This document shows, in pieces, positions 28,765 through 36,355 of a stretch of DNA of 64,000 nt. How positions within the stretch are numbered: position 1 is the first letter of the stretch; each line of letters begins with the position of its first letter. The notes under the pieces were generated by a model, which worked only from the letters and a program-made list of their open reading frames with translations, did not search any database and had not been told where the DNA came from. Made by a program: the position numbers and the translations under genes. This DNA is from Acidobacteriaceae bacterium (GTDB lineage: Bacteria; Acidobacteriota; Terriglobia; Terriglobales; Acidobacteriaceae): positions 558,001 through 622,000 of the forward strand of contig DASZBM010000001.1 in assembly GCA_035944135.1 (NCBI GenBank). Direction: 5' to 3'.

Positions 28765-29666
28765 CGGTGGCATGTCTCGCAGCTGGAGAGCTCGTTGGCC
28801 GTACGGATGTGGTACTTGTCCATCAGGTAATGACCCAGATCAATCTGGCTGGTGAACTTCTGATAGTTTGCAGGCATCGTGATCACCGGCACATCGGAGA
28901 CCGATCCGGGCTCACTCAGCGGGTGCGGCTGCAGGTTCGTCCCGGACTGCGGCTTACTCTGGCCGATCGGCGTCGGTGGCTCTGCCTGTGCAAGCTCGGG
29001 ATTCTGTCCAGTAGTCGGATCCGTCGTCGTGCACGAAACCGAGCCGGCCGTCGGGCCCTGCTTGTCTGTCGTTGCACACCAAACCGGCTTAGTGTCGGAG
29101 GGCCCCGCCCACGCCATGTTGTAGACCTCAGCCGCAGGCCGCAGGTTTACAGCAGGGTTGCGATGGCAGTTGAGGCACCACTCCATCTGGAGCGTGTTCT
29201 CTTCGTACATCAGCGGCATCTCGTCTACGCGACCGTGACAGCTCGCGCACCCGAGGCCCTTATTCACGTGAATCTCGTGATTGAAGTACACGTAGTCGGG
29301 AAGATCGTGAACACGGATCCACTGGATCGATTCACCGGTCGCCCAGCTGTTGCGCACCGGCTCCAGCAGTTGCGCGTTCGTCCATATCTCGGAGTGGCAG
29401 TTCATGCAGGTCTTCGTCGGTGGAATGCCCGCATAGGAGCTCTTCTCAACCGACGTGTGGCAGTACTGGCATTGCAGTCCCAGACCCTCGACGTGGTGTT
29501 TATGGCTAAACGGTACCGGCTGGTCGGGACGCTGGCCCTGACGCGTGACCCAGGGCGACCGTTGCAACTCGTTCAGCGTCACGCCGAGCGCGATGACGAT
29601 CAGACCCGTCAGCACCAGGCTCAAACGAACCAGTGCATTCGAACTGCGGTCAAAGACTTGCGCCAT
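28761..29666 (-). CDS. actA: Alternative Complex III subunit ActA, pentaheme cytochrome c
   Basis: 301 aa from the ATG at 29666. One N-terminal helix (LSLVLTGLIVIALGVTL) anchors the protein. Five CxxCH motifs are present: CQYCH, CMNCH, CASCH, CLNCH and CETCH, the last at the extreme C-terminus. Between hemes 4 and 5 there is a Pro/Gln/Thr-rich stretch of roughly 70 residues. As in other ACIII complexes, ActA collects electrons from ActB iron-sulfur centres and passes them to ActE. It is the first gene of the operon and has a ~160-nt structured leader. Confidence 0.94.
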   Translation of the reverse strand: MAQVFDRSSNALVRLSLVLTGLIVIALGVTLNELQRSPWVTRQGQRPDQPVPFSHKHHVEGLGLQCQYCHTSVEKSSYAGIPPTKTCMNCHSEIWTNAQLLEPVRNSWATGESIQWIRVHDLPDYVYFNHEIHVNKGLGCASCHGRVDEMPLMYEENTLQMEWCLNCHRNPAVNLRPAAEVYNMAWAGPSDTKPVWCATTDKQGPTAGSVSCTTTDPTTGQNPELAQAEPPTPIGQSKPQSGTNLQPHPLSEPGSVSDVPVITMPANYQKFTSQIDLGHYLMDKYHIRTANELSSCETCHR

Positions 29667-29729
29667 GAGTGCGTTCCTGCTCTCCGTTCGCCGATATCGT
29701 CGGCGTTGGCTCCTGCTACTGCAATTGCA

Positions 29730-29766
29730 TGCTGCTCCCTCGTCCCGCAACGGGACGATTGCAGCA
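29730..29766 (-). promoter_or_regulatory. Two-tier hairpin in the actA leader
   Basis: An inner perfect 7-bp stem (CGTCCCG/CGGGACG, 3-nt loop, 29741-29757) is enclosed by an outer 6-bp stem (TGCTGC/GCAGCA, 29730-29735 and 29761-29766) with a small internal bulge. It lies 64 nt before the actA start and lacks a T-run, so it is not an obvious terminator. It could be an operator or an mRNA-stability or regulatory structure. Confidence 0.45.
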
Positions 29767-29830
29767 CATCATATGGATATCTGTCCGTAGGGGGAAATCC
29801 GACGAGACCGACACTGCTTCCGAGAGCCAA

Positions 29831-29860
29831 AGTATAGCAGCCGATTTGGGGCGGTTTGAA
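29831..29860 (-). promoter_or_regulatory. Candidate promoter of the act-cox operon
   Basis: On the minus strand, TTCAAA (29860-29855) and TATACT (29836-29831) are 18 bp apart, 4/6 and 5/6 matches to consensus. Transcription would start near 29824 and give a ~158-nt leader containing the two-tier hairpin. The 378-bp gap from 29667 to 30044 holds this promoter and leader and no recognisable gene. Confidence 0.4.
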
Positions 29861-30044
29861 GAGGACTGCTCATGGATTTTGAGCGATGTTCGAAGCATGA
29901 AGCGATAATCGAAGAACTAATTGCAGCGCTCCGGCAATGCGACGGGGCAATTCAAAGCATTTCGCACCTTTTCGTTCGTGCGGACCCGCACCTGATCGAA
30001 TAACTGCGTCCACAACAGTCCGAATTCGTGCCACACTACTCCCG

Positions 30045-30761
30045 ATGCCTCGCTCGCGCTCCGGCCCGACACACAAACCTCCATATGACCCGAATTTTGC
30101 AGTCGCGGCGCTCTCTGCCGCCGACCCGAAGCTCGCTCGGCTGATCGAACGTGCCGGGCCCTTCACCCTGCGGCTTCCCTCTCAGCAGTCGCCCTTCGAA
30201 GCGCTAGCGGAATCCATCATCTATCAGCAACTCCACGGAAAAGCTGCGGCGACGATCCATGCGCGAATGCTCGCCAGTTTCGAGCCCGTCTGCGGCCTCG
30301 GCAAACACCCTTCTCCAGAGCACCTGCTTGACTGCCCGAACGAACAGCTCCGTTCTGCCGGGCTCTCGCACAACAAGATGCTTGCCCTCCGCGATCTCGC
30401 TGCCAAAACGCTCGACGGAACCGTCCCCTCACTCAGTGCCATCAAGAAGATGGCTGATGAAGACATCATCGAGCACCTCACACAGGTCCGAGGCATCGGT
30501 CGCTGGACCGTCGAGATGCTGCTGATCTTCCGCCTGGGCCGCCCCGACGTCCTGCCTGTCTCCGACTACGGTGTCCGGAAAGGGTTCGCGCTGACCTTCC
30601 TTGGGCTGAAACCGTCACAGAAGGTCACGCCCGATCTGCTCGCCACCAGTGACCAGATGGAGCGCCGGGCAAAGAAGTGGGCTCCCTGGCGATCGATAGC
30701 GAGCTGGTATATGTGGCGCGCCTGCGATCTCGCCGCAGGCAAGGCGATCCAGCCGCAGTGA
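30045..30761 (+). CDS. DNA-3-methyladenine glycosylase II (HhH-GPD, AlkA-like)
   Basis: 238 aa from the ATG at 30045; a longer frame from 29937 adds 36 residues without homologous character. Residues ~50-70 (FEALAESIIYQQLHGKAA) and the hairpin-helix LTQVRGIGRWTVEMLLIF near 145-162 are typical of the HhH-GPD family, with the catalytic Asp in VLPVSDYGVRKG near residue 175. The N-terminal TBP-like domain of E. coli AlkA is missing, as in the shorter archaeal/Deinococcus type. It excises alkylated bases. The next gene overlaps it by 4 bp. Confidence 0.9.
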   Translation: MPRSRSGPTHKPPYDPNFAVAALSAADPKLARLIERAGPFTLRLPSQQSPFEALAESIIYQQLHGKAAATIHARMLASFEPVCGLGKHPSPEHLLDCPNEQLRSAGLSHNKMLALRDLAAKTLDGTVPSLSAIKKMADEDIIEHLTQVRGIGRWTVEMLLIFRLGRPDVLPVSDYGVRKGFALTFLGLKPSQKVTPDLLATSDQMERRAKKWAPWRSIASWYMWRACDLAAGKAIQPQ

Positions 30762-31180
30762 CCCCAGGCAATCGCCCGAACTCGGCCGGCCGTCGCCCGA
30801 GGTGTGCCGCAATCATCCTGCTGTTGATACCTGTCGGCCTGCTCTGCCGCTTCGTTCCTCTCGGCTTGCCCTACATCATCGTGAAGTACGGAGGTTCATT
30901 CCTGTGGGCGGCGACCGTCTACTGGTGCATCGCCTTCATGGGCGCACAATCGCGGCCTGAAGTCATCGCCCTTACCGCCGCTGTCGCGACGACGCTTGTT
31001 GAGTTCGTCAAGCTCATTCAGTCGCCGGGCCTCGGCACATTCCGAAACACGTTTGCGGGAAAAGTCCTGCTGGGCCGACACTTCTCGTATATCGACATCG
31101 CCGTCTACTGCTGCGCGATTCTGTCCTCCCTGTTGATTGACAAGCGTGCCATTCACTTCCAATCTGCGTCCAAGGAATAA
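30758..31180 (+). CDS. DUF2809 membrane protein
   Basis: 140 aa starting at a GTG that overlaps the alkA stop (GTGA). After a basic N-terminus there are four hydrophobic segments (AAIILLLIPVGLLC, SFLWAATVYWCIAFMG, VIALTAAVATTLVEFVKLI and YIDIAVYCCAILSSLLI). RFVPLGLPYIIVKYGGSFLWA and the FRNTFAGKVLLGRHFSYIDI stretch match the DUF2809 pattern. The function of that family is not known. Coupling to alkA suggests coexpression; a role in damage response would be speculation. Confidence 0.72.
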   Translation: MTPGNRPNSAGRRPRCAAIILLLIPVGLLCRFVPLGLPYIIVKYGGSFLWAATVYWCIAFMGAQSRPEVIALTAAVATTLVEFVKLIQSPGLGTFRNTFAGKVLLGRHFSYIDIAVYCCAILSSLLIDKRAIHFQSASKE

Positions 31181-31191
31181 GATTTTGACTG

Positions 31192-33753
31192 ATGGCTCGT
31201 AGACCTACAACTCCCCCCAAGCCAAACGATTCCACACCTGCTCCCCTGCGATTCGTGTGTGTGCACGGACACTTCTATCAGCCCCCACGCGAGAACCCCT
31301 GGCTCGAAACAGTGGAGATGCAGGAGTCCGCGGCGCCCTATCACGACTGGAATGACCGCATCACCTCCGAGTGCTACGCGCCGAACGGCGCTTCGCGCAT
31401 CCAGAACGAGCAGACCCAGATCATCCGGATCATCAACAACTACGCGCGGATGAGCTTCAACTTCGGCCCAACCTTGTTGAGCTGGCTGGCCGAGTTCGCG
31501 CCGCGCACCTATCGCATGATCCTCGATGCGGATTCCGCCAGCATGGAGCGCTACTCCGGCCACGGGTCTGCGCTTGCGCAGGTCTACAACCACATCATCA
31601 TGCCGCTGGCGAACGAGCGAGACGCTCGCACCCAGATCCGCTGGGGCATCGCAGACTTCGAGCATCGCTTCGGACGCACACCGGAAGGCATGTGGCTGGC
31701 CGAAACCGCAGTCTCGCGCAAGGTTCTCGACCTCATGGCGCAGGAGGGCATCCGCTTCACCATTCTTGCCCCGCATCAGTGCGCCCGCATCCGCCCATTG
31801 CCCGAATCCGACGCACACGGATCCTCTTCGGCGTCCGGTAATGGCTCCGGTCCCAGCGAAATCGCCTGGACCGAGACCCCCAATGCTTCAGTGGACCCAA
31901 CTCGCCCATACCTCGTAAAGCTCGACGAAGGACGCTCCATCGCAGTGTTCTTTTACGACGGCCCGGCATCGCGCTCCATTGCCTTTGAAGGCCTGCTGCA
32001 CTCCGGTCAGGACTTCGCGAAACGCCTCCTCGACGGCTTCAGCGCACAGAAGCCCGCCGACGAACCCCAACTCGTGCACGTTGCCACCGATGGAGAAAGC
32101 TACGGACACCATCATCGGCATGGCGAAATGGCCCTAAGCTATGCGATGCACTGGATCGAAGAAAATCGCGACGCCAGGCTGACAAACTACGGTGAGTTCC
32201 TTGAGCGCTTTCCACCTCGCTGGGAGGCGGAGGTTTTCGACGACAGTTCATGGAGCTGCGCCCATGGCATCGAGCGCTGGCGTTCCAACTGCGGCTGCAA
32301 CGGTGGAAAGCCCGGCTGGAATCAGCTATGGCGAGGTCCTCTTCGGGAAGCCCTCGATCTGCTCCGTGACCACTCCGCTACTCTGGCGGAAGAGGTCGCC
32401 GCTCCCCTGCTCAAGGACCTCTGGACTGCGCGAGACGCATACATCAGGGTCATCCTGAATCGTAGCCCTGAACATGTTGACCGCTTCTTCGAAGAACACG
32501 CGACACACGAGCTCTCACCAGAAGAGCGCATCACGGCTCTCGAGTTGCTTGAGCTCGAGCGCTACACGCAACTGATGTACACCAGCTGCGGCTGGTTCTT
32601 CGATGAGATCTCCGGCATTGAGACGGTGCAGATTATCGCCTATGCCGGAAGAGCCCTGCAGCTCGCGGCGAAGCTGTTTGGCGAACCCGGTCGCAAGCTC
32701 GAGGAAGACTTCCTGGCCACCCTGCTTCGCGCGCAAAGCAACGTCGCCGAGGTTGGAAACGGAGCTGAGGTCTATCGCCGCTTTGTCACCACCCGCCGCG
32801 TGGACATGGAACACGTCGGCGCACACTACGCCATCAGTTCAATGTTCCGAGCCTACCCGTCCTCCGGCCAGCTTTTCTGTTATGACGTCCATCGGAACAG
32901 CTACGATCTGCTCACGTCAGGCCACGGGCGCGTCGCGCTTGGCCGCGCAGTCGTTCGCTCCCGAATCACGGAGGAGACCGAAGAAATCTGCTTTGCCGTC
33001 CTTCACCTCGGCGACCAGAATCTCTCCGCAGCCGTTAAGCGCTTCTATCCCAGCGATGAGACCAGCTGGAGCACGTTCCTCAAGGGTGCGCGCACGGCCG
33101 TCCGCAGAGCCAATCTTCCCGAACTCATTCGCCTCATCGATCCATTCTTTGGGGGAACGCTCTACTCTCTCACTTCGCTCTTCGCCGACGAGCAGCACCG
33201 CATCCTGACCAGCATCCTTAATCAGACTCTCGAGCAGGTCGAGAGCTCGCTGATCCGCATCTACGAGGAACACGCGACTTTGTTGCACTTCCTCGGTGAG
33301 AGCAACGTGGCTGCGCCGCCTGCGCTCGCCCTGACCGCTACGTTCGCCATCAACGCCAGCCTCCGCCGGACGATTGAATCCGAAAACTTCGACCCTGCGG
33401 AGGTCACCCGGCTGCTTCGCCGTGCAGAGATCGATAACGTCACCTTGGAGGCGCCGCTCTTAAGCTATACAGCCGACAAACGGATGAAGCGTGCCATGGT
33501 TCGGCTGGAGGACAGCGCAGAAGTTCAGAATCTCGCGGTCCTGCAGGAGACGCTCGCTGTCGCCGAAAGCCTGCGCTCTCTCCCGATGGACGTCAACCTG
33601 TGGCAGGCGCAAAACATATGGAATGACATGCTCCGGCGCAGCAATAGCCAATACTGGTCGCGTGAGTGGCGCGAGAATTTTATGAAGCTCGGCACCAGCA
33701 TGAATATCGCCGTTGAGGAGCTCGTCACGGAAGAGAGCGTCCGGGCCTTTTGA
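31192..33753 (+). CDS. Glycoside hydrolase family 57 protein with DUF3536
   Basis: 853 aa without a signal peptide, so cytoplasmic. The GH57 N-terminal motif is VCVHGHFYQPPRENPW (residues ~22-37). GMWLAETAVS near residue 166 holds the nucleophile Glu region, and ATDGESYGHHHRHGE near 300 the acid/base Asp region. The C-terminal ~450 residues are helical and correspond to DUF3536. Family members act on alpha-1,4 glucans as amylases, 4-alpha-glucanotransferases or branching enzymes; this subgroup is uncharacterised. With the GH13-type protein at 44.7-48.5 kb it suggests intracellular alpha-glucan turnover, though the two are far apart and on opposite strands. Confidence 0.85.
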   Translation: MARRPTTPPKPNDSTPAPLRFVCVHGHFYQPPRENPWLETVEMQESAAPYHDWNDRITSECYAPNGASRIQNEQTQIIRIINNYARMSFNFGPTLLSWLAEFAPRTYRMILDADSASMERYSGHGSALAQVYNHIIMPLANERDARTQIRWGIADFEHRFGRTPEGMWLAETAVSRKVLDLMAQEGIRFTILAPHQCARIRPLPESDAHGSSSASGNGSGPSEIAWTETPNASVDPTRPYLVKLDEGRSIAVFFYDGPASRSIAFEGLLHSGQDFAKRLLDGFSAQKPADEPQLVHVATDGESYGHHHRHGEMALSYAMHWIEENRDARLTNYGEFLERFPPRWEAEVFDDSSWSCAHGIERWRSNCGCNGGKPGWNQLWRGPLREALDLLRDHSATLAEEVAAPLLKDLWTARDAYIRVILNRSPEHVDRFFEEHATHELSPEERITALELLELERYTQLMYTSCGWFFDEISGIETVQIIAYAGRALQLAAKLFGEPGRKLEEDFLATLLRAQSNVAEVGNGAEVYRRFVTTRRVDMEHVGAHYAISSMFRAYPSSGQLFCYDVHRNSYDLLTSGHGRVALGRAVVRSRITEETEEICFAVLHLGDQNLSAAVKRFYPSDETSWSTFLKGARTAVRRANLPELIRLIDPFFGGTLYSLTSLFADEQHRILTSILNQTLEQVESSLIRIYEEHATLLHFLGESNVAAPPALALTATFAINASLRRTIESENFDPAEVTRLLRRAEIDNVTLEAPLLSYTADKRMKRAMVRLEDSAEVQNLAVLQETLAVAESLRSLPMDVNLWQAQNIWNDMLRRSNSQYWSREWRENFMKLGTSMNIAVEELVTEESVRAF

Positions 33754-33859
33754 GTCAGTTGCACGACCTATCGACCATATTCCTGGAGCGGATCGGACCT
33801 TCGCCGCACAAAAGTGGCTGTAAGCATCTTTAAACCCTTCCACTACCGTCCTTTGTTCC

Positions 33860-34372
33860 ATGCGACGAGCGCAAGGCAAGACGAGGCCGATCTCTCCGGG
33901 CGTCCTGACGCTGTCGGTTGTCATCATGGCTGCCGAATGGGTACTGCTGGTCGCCGGATTCAAACGCGACGAGATGATCGTCGGCACACTCGCAGTGGCC
34001 TTGGCGGCCATCTTCCTTTGGCGCACCTTGCAGGTCGCCTCAGAACCGCTGGAATTTCGCATCCGAGACATTCTCACGCTTTGGCGTTTGCCCGGGATGA
34101 TGCTCTCTGACGCCTGGACCGTCACAATCGTCCTCTTGCGCGACCTTGCAGGCATCGAGCCCGCCGGTTCCTTCTACCGCGTCTCCGGCTTCCGCACGGC
34201 GCAACATGACCCTCTACTCGTTGCCCGGCGCGTTTTAGCCACCGTCTACACGACCTCTACTCCGAACTCCATTGTCATTGGCACGGATCCTGCGACAAGC
34301 CGCATGCTCATCCATCAGCTTCGCCGCGCGCCCACCTCGCCGCTCCAGCGCGATCTCGGAGCGCAGTCGTGA
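33860..34372 (+). CDS. Mrp/Mnh antiporter subunit E
   Basis: 170 aa. Two or three hydrophobic segments near the N-terminus (VLTLSVVIMAAEWVLLVAGF, IVGTLAVALAAIFLW) are followed by a soluble part containing YTTSTPNSIVIGTDP, the typical MnhE motif. It is the first gene of the operon, 106 bp after the GH57 gene; its stop overlaps the mrpF start (GTGA). MrpE supports assembly of the multi-subunit monovalent cation/proton antiporter. Confidence 0.82.
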   Translation: MRRAQGKTRPISPGVLTLSVVIMAAEWVLLVAGFKRDEMIVGTLAVALAAIFLWRTLQVASEPLEFRIRDILTLWRLPGMMLSDAWTVTIVLLRDLAGIEPAGSFYRVSGFRTAQHDPLLVARRVLATVYTTSTPNSIVIGTDPATSRMLIHQLRRAPTSPLQRDLGAQS

Positions 34373-34620
34373 ACCTCTGGCTGATCGCTGCGGTCCTCAC
34401 CTGCTTCGCGCTTATACCTTGCGCGGCCATGTGTCTGCGCGGCTCACCGGAGCGTCGCCTGGTCGGTCTGGAGATGACCAGCATGATCATCATCACTGCC
34501 ATGGTGATGCTCACGGTCGGCTTCGGCCGCCTCCCGTTCATTGACATGCCACTGGCGCTCGCTATCCTCTCGTTCGGCGGCGGCCTCGTCTTCGCGCGGT
34601 TCCTCGAGAGGTATCTATGA
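34369..34620 (+). CDS. Mrp/Mnh antiporter subunit F
   Basis: 83 aa from a GTG overlapping the previous stop. Three hydrophobic segments with GSPERRLVGLEMTSMIIITAMVML match MnhF/PhaF, where the R-x-x-G/A-x-E-x region links helices one and two. Overlaps mrpG by 4 bp (ATGA), showing tight coupling within the operon. Confidence 0.85.
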   Translation: MNLWLIAAVLTCFALIPCAAMCLRGSPERRLVGLEMTSMIIITAMVMLTVGFGRLPFIDMPLALAILSFGGGLVFARFLERYL

Positions 34621-34961
34621 CCGCTCGGACCATCACGGAGGCGATCCTGCTGGCGATCGTTGTGCTCCTCTGCTGGCTGGGTTGCGCAGGCATGCTTCGC
34701 ATGCGTGAGCCGACGCAATCGCTGCATTACCTTGCGCTGCCGGCGATGGGAACGGTTGCCCTGACCGCTGCCGTCTTCGTCAGCACCGGGAATTCGAGCG
34801 CCGCATGGAAGACGCTCTTCATCTCCATCACACTCCTCGCCATCAATTCCGTCGTTGCACACGCCACCGCACGCGCATTCCGCATCCGGAAGCTCGGACA
34901 CTGGGAACCTCGCGATGGCGATCGGGTCGAGTTTGTGCGAGACACAAAGGAGTCCGAATGA
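34617..34961 (+). CDS. Mrp/Mnh antiporter subunit G
   Basis: 114 aa with three hydrophobic segments. MLRMREPTQSLHYLALPAMGTVALTAAVFV corresponds to the MnhG motif (R-x-x-D/E-x-x-x-R-L-H-A in typical members; here REPTQSLHY). The C-terminus contains AHATARAFRIRKL, also typical of MnhG. Overlaps the DUF4040 gene by 4 bp. Confidence 0.82.
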   Translation: MTARTITEAILLAIVVLLCWLGCAGMLRMREPTQSLHYLALPAMGTVALTAAVFVSTGNSSAAWKTLFISITLLAINSVVAHATARAFRIRKLGHWEPRDGDRVEFVRDTKESE

Positions 34962-35248
34962 TGATCTGGTTCGGAGCGGGACTTCTTCTTCTCATCGCCG
35001 CAACCGGCACCGCCATCGTGCTCACCCGCGATGTCACCAACCAGGTGCTCGCACTCGGCTTCTACGGCCTCTTGCTCGCCCTGATGTTCTTTGTGTTCCA
35101 GGCGCCTGACGTCGCTCTTTCGCAGATAACAGTTGGCGCAGTCGCGCTTCCGCTGATGGTGATGCTCGCAATCGCACGCATGAAGTTCCGCGATCGCGCC
35201 CATTCTGCAGCCAGTGCCTCGAGCTCAAAAGAGAGTCACCATGACTGA
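34958..35248 (+). CDS. DUF4040 (MbhD/MrpA C-terminal-like) antiporter subunit
   Basis: 96 aa from an ATG overlapping the mrpG stop. Three helices, the middle one reading NQVLALGFYGLLLALMFFVFQAPDVALSQITVGAVALPLMVML, carry the (Q)APDVALxQxxVG motif diagnostic of DUF4040. In Bacillus-type Mrp this segment is the C-terminal part of the large MrpA; in split systems and in membrane-bound hydrogenases (MbhD) it is free-standing. It overlaps mrpB by 8 bp. Confidence 0.85.
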   Translation: MMIWFGAGLLLLIAATGTAIVLTRDVTNQVLALGFYGLLLALMFFVFQAPDVALSQITVGAVALPLMVMLAIARMKFRDRAHSAASASSSKESHHD

Positions 35249-35993
35249 ACGCGCCCGCAACACGTTGTTCTTCATCGCGGGTGCGGTGCTCCTCTTCCTG
35301 TATGCCTACTCCGCCCTCAACATGCCTCCGTGGGGCAGCTATCGCGGTCCTTACGGCGATGCGATCGCGCGCGTCGCTGTTTACGAGCGGCACACGACCG
35401 ATATCGTCAACGCCATCAACTACGACTATCGCGGCTTCGACACTCTCGGCGAGGAGTTCATTCTCTTCACCGCCGTACTCGGTGTCTCCATGCTGTTGCG
35501 CAAGGAAGAAGGTGCATTCAAACGGCCGGCAGGCAAGCTGGAAGACGATCGCGGCCTCAGCGCTGCCGTACGTGCGGTCAATCTCCCTGCTCTTCTCGTG
35601 ACGACAGTCTTCGGCCTCTACATCGGTCTGCACGGGCAACTCACTCCGGGGGGCGGCTTTCAGGCAGGTGTCATTCTCGCCACCGGCGTTGTGCTGGTCT
35701 ATGTCTGTGAGAACACCGGCGCGTTCCGCCGCATCACATCCCACGCCATGGTAGAGGTAACGGAATCGCTCGGCGCCGGCGGCTACGCCATCATTGGCAT
35801 CGCTCCGTTGCTCGCCGGACTTCCGTTTCTTTGCAACTTCATTCCACTTGGCACCACGGGAGACGTCTTCTCTTCGGGAACCATCGCGCTCATCAGCGCC
35901 TGTGTCGGCGTCGAGGTGACCGCTTCCTTCCTGCTCGTCGTCTACATCTATTTGCAAGAGATCATCACCGGTGCTTTTCCGGAGGAGAACTAG
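35241..35993 (+). CDS. Mrp/Mnh antiporter subunit B
   Basis: 250 aa from the ATG at 35241, with GAGAG 6 nt upstream. The first ~95 residues (LFLYAYSALNMPPWGSYRGPYGD, and later RVVNAINYDYRGFDTLGEEFILFTAVLGV-like sequence) match the MrpA C-terminal / MbhE-like segment. The rest, with LVTTVFGLYIGLHGQLTPGGGFQAGVI, is the canonical MnhB domain. So this gene appears to join the MrpA terminal segment to MrpB. It is directly followed by mrpC without a gap. Confidence 0.87.
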   Translation: MTERARNTLFFIAGAVLLFLYAYSALNMPPWGSYRGPYGDAIARVAVYERHTTDIVNAINYDYRGFDTLGEEFILFTAVLGVSMLLRKEEGAFKRPAGKLEDDRGLSAAVRAVNLPALLVTTVFGLYIGLHGQLTPGGGFQAGVILATGVVLVYVCENTGAFRRITSHAMVEVTESLGAGGYAIIGIAPLLAGLPFLCNFIPLGTTGDVFSSGTIALISACVGVEVTASFLLVVYIYLQEIITGAFPEEN

Positions 35994-36350
35994 ATGCCCG
36001 GAATCCTGCATTCACTGCCCTACTTCGTTTCCGCCTGGCTACTGCTCTGCGGTCTCTACGGCCTCGTCACCAGCAAGCATCTCGTCCACGCCGTCGTCTG
36101 TCTCGCGATTCTGCAGAGTTCAACCTACATGCTTCTGCTTGCGATCGGTTACCGCGTAGGTGGCTCCGCCCCAATCTTCGCCGACATCTCCACAAGCAAG
36201 CTGGTCGTCGACCCCGTCGTCCAGGCACTCATGCTGACCGATGTTGTTGTGGAAGCCGTCGTCGTCGCGCTGCTGCTCGCCATGGTCGTCAAAGCGCACG
36301 AAAAATCCGGCAGCGTCTCCCCTAACGATCTTCGAACCTTGCGCGGATAA
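35994..36350 (+). CDS. Mrp/Mnh antiporter subunit C (NuoK-like)
   Basis: 118 aa with three helices. GLYGLVTSKHLVHAVVCLAILQSSTYMLLL contains the NuoK-type Lys-His and the helix; VDPVVQALMLTDVVVEAVVVALLLAMV supplies the conserved DP-x-x-QAL-x-LT motif of MnhC. Its ATG begins immediately after the mrpB stop. Confidence 0.9.
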   Translation: MPGILHSLPYFVSAWLLLCGLYGLVTSKHLVHAVVCLAILQSSTYMLLLAIGYRVGGSAPIFADISTSKLVVDPVVQALMLTDVVVEAVVVALLLAMVVKAHEKSGSVSPNDLRTLRG

Positions 36351-36355
36351 TCAAT

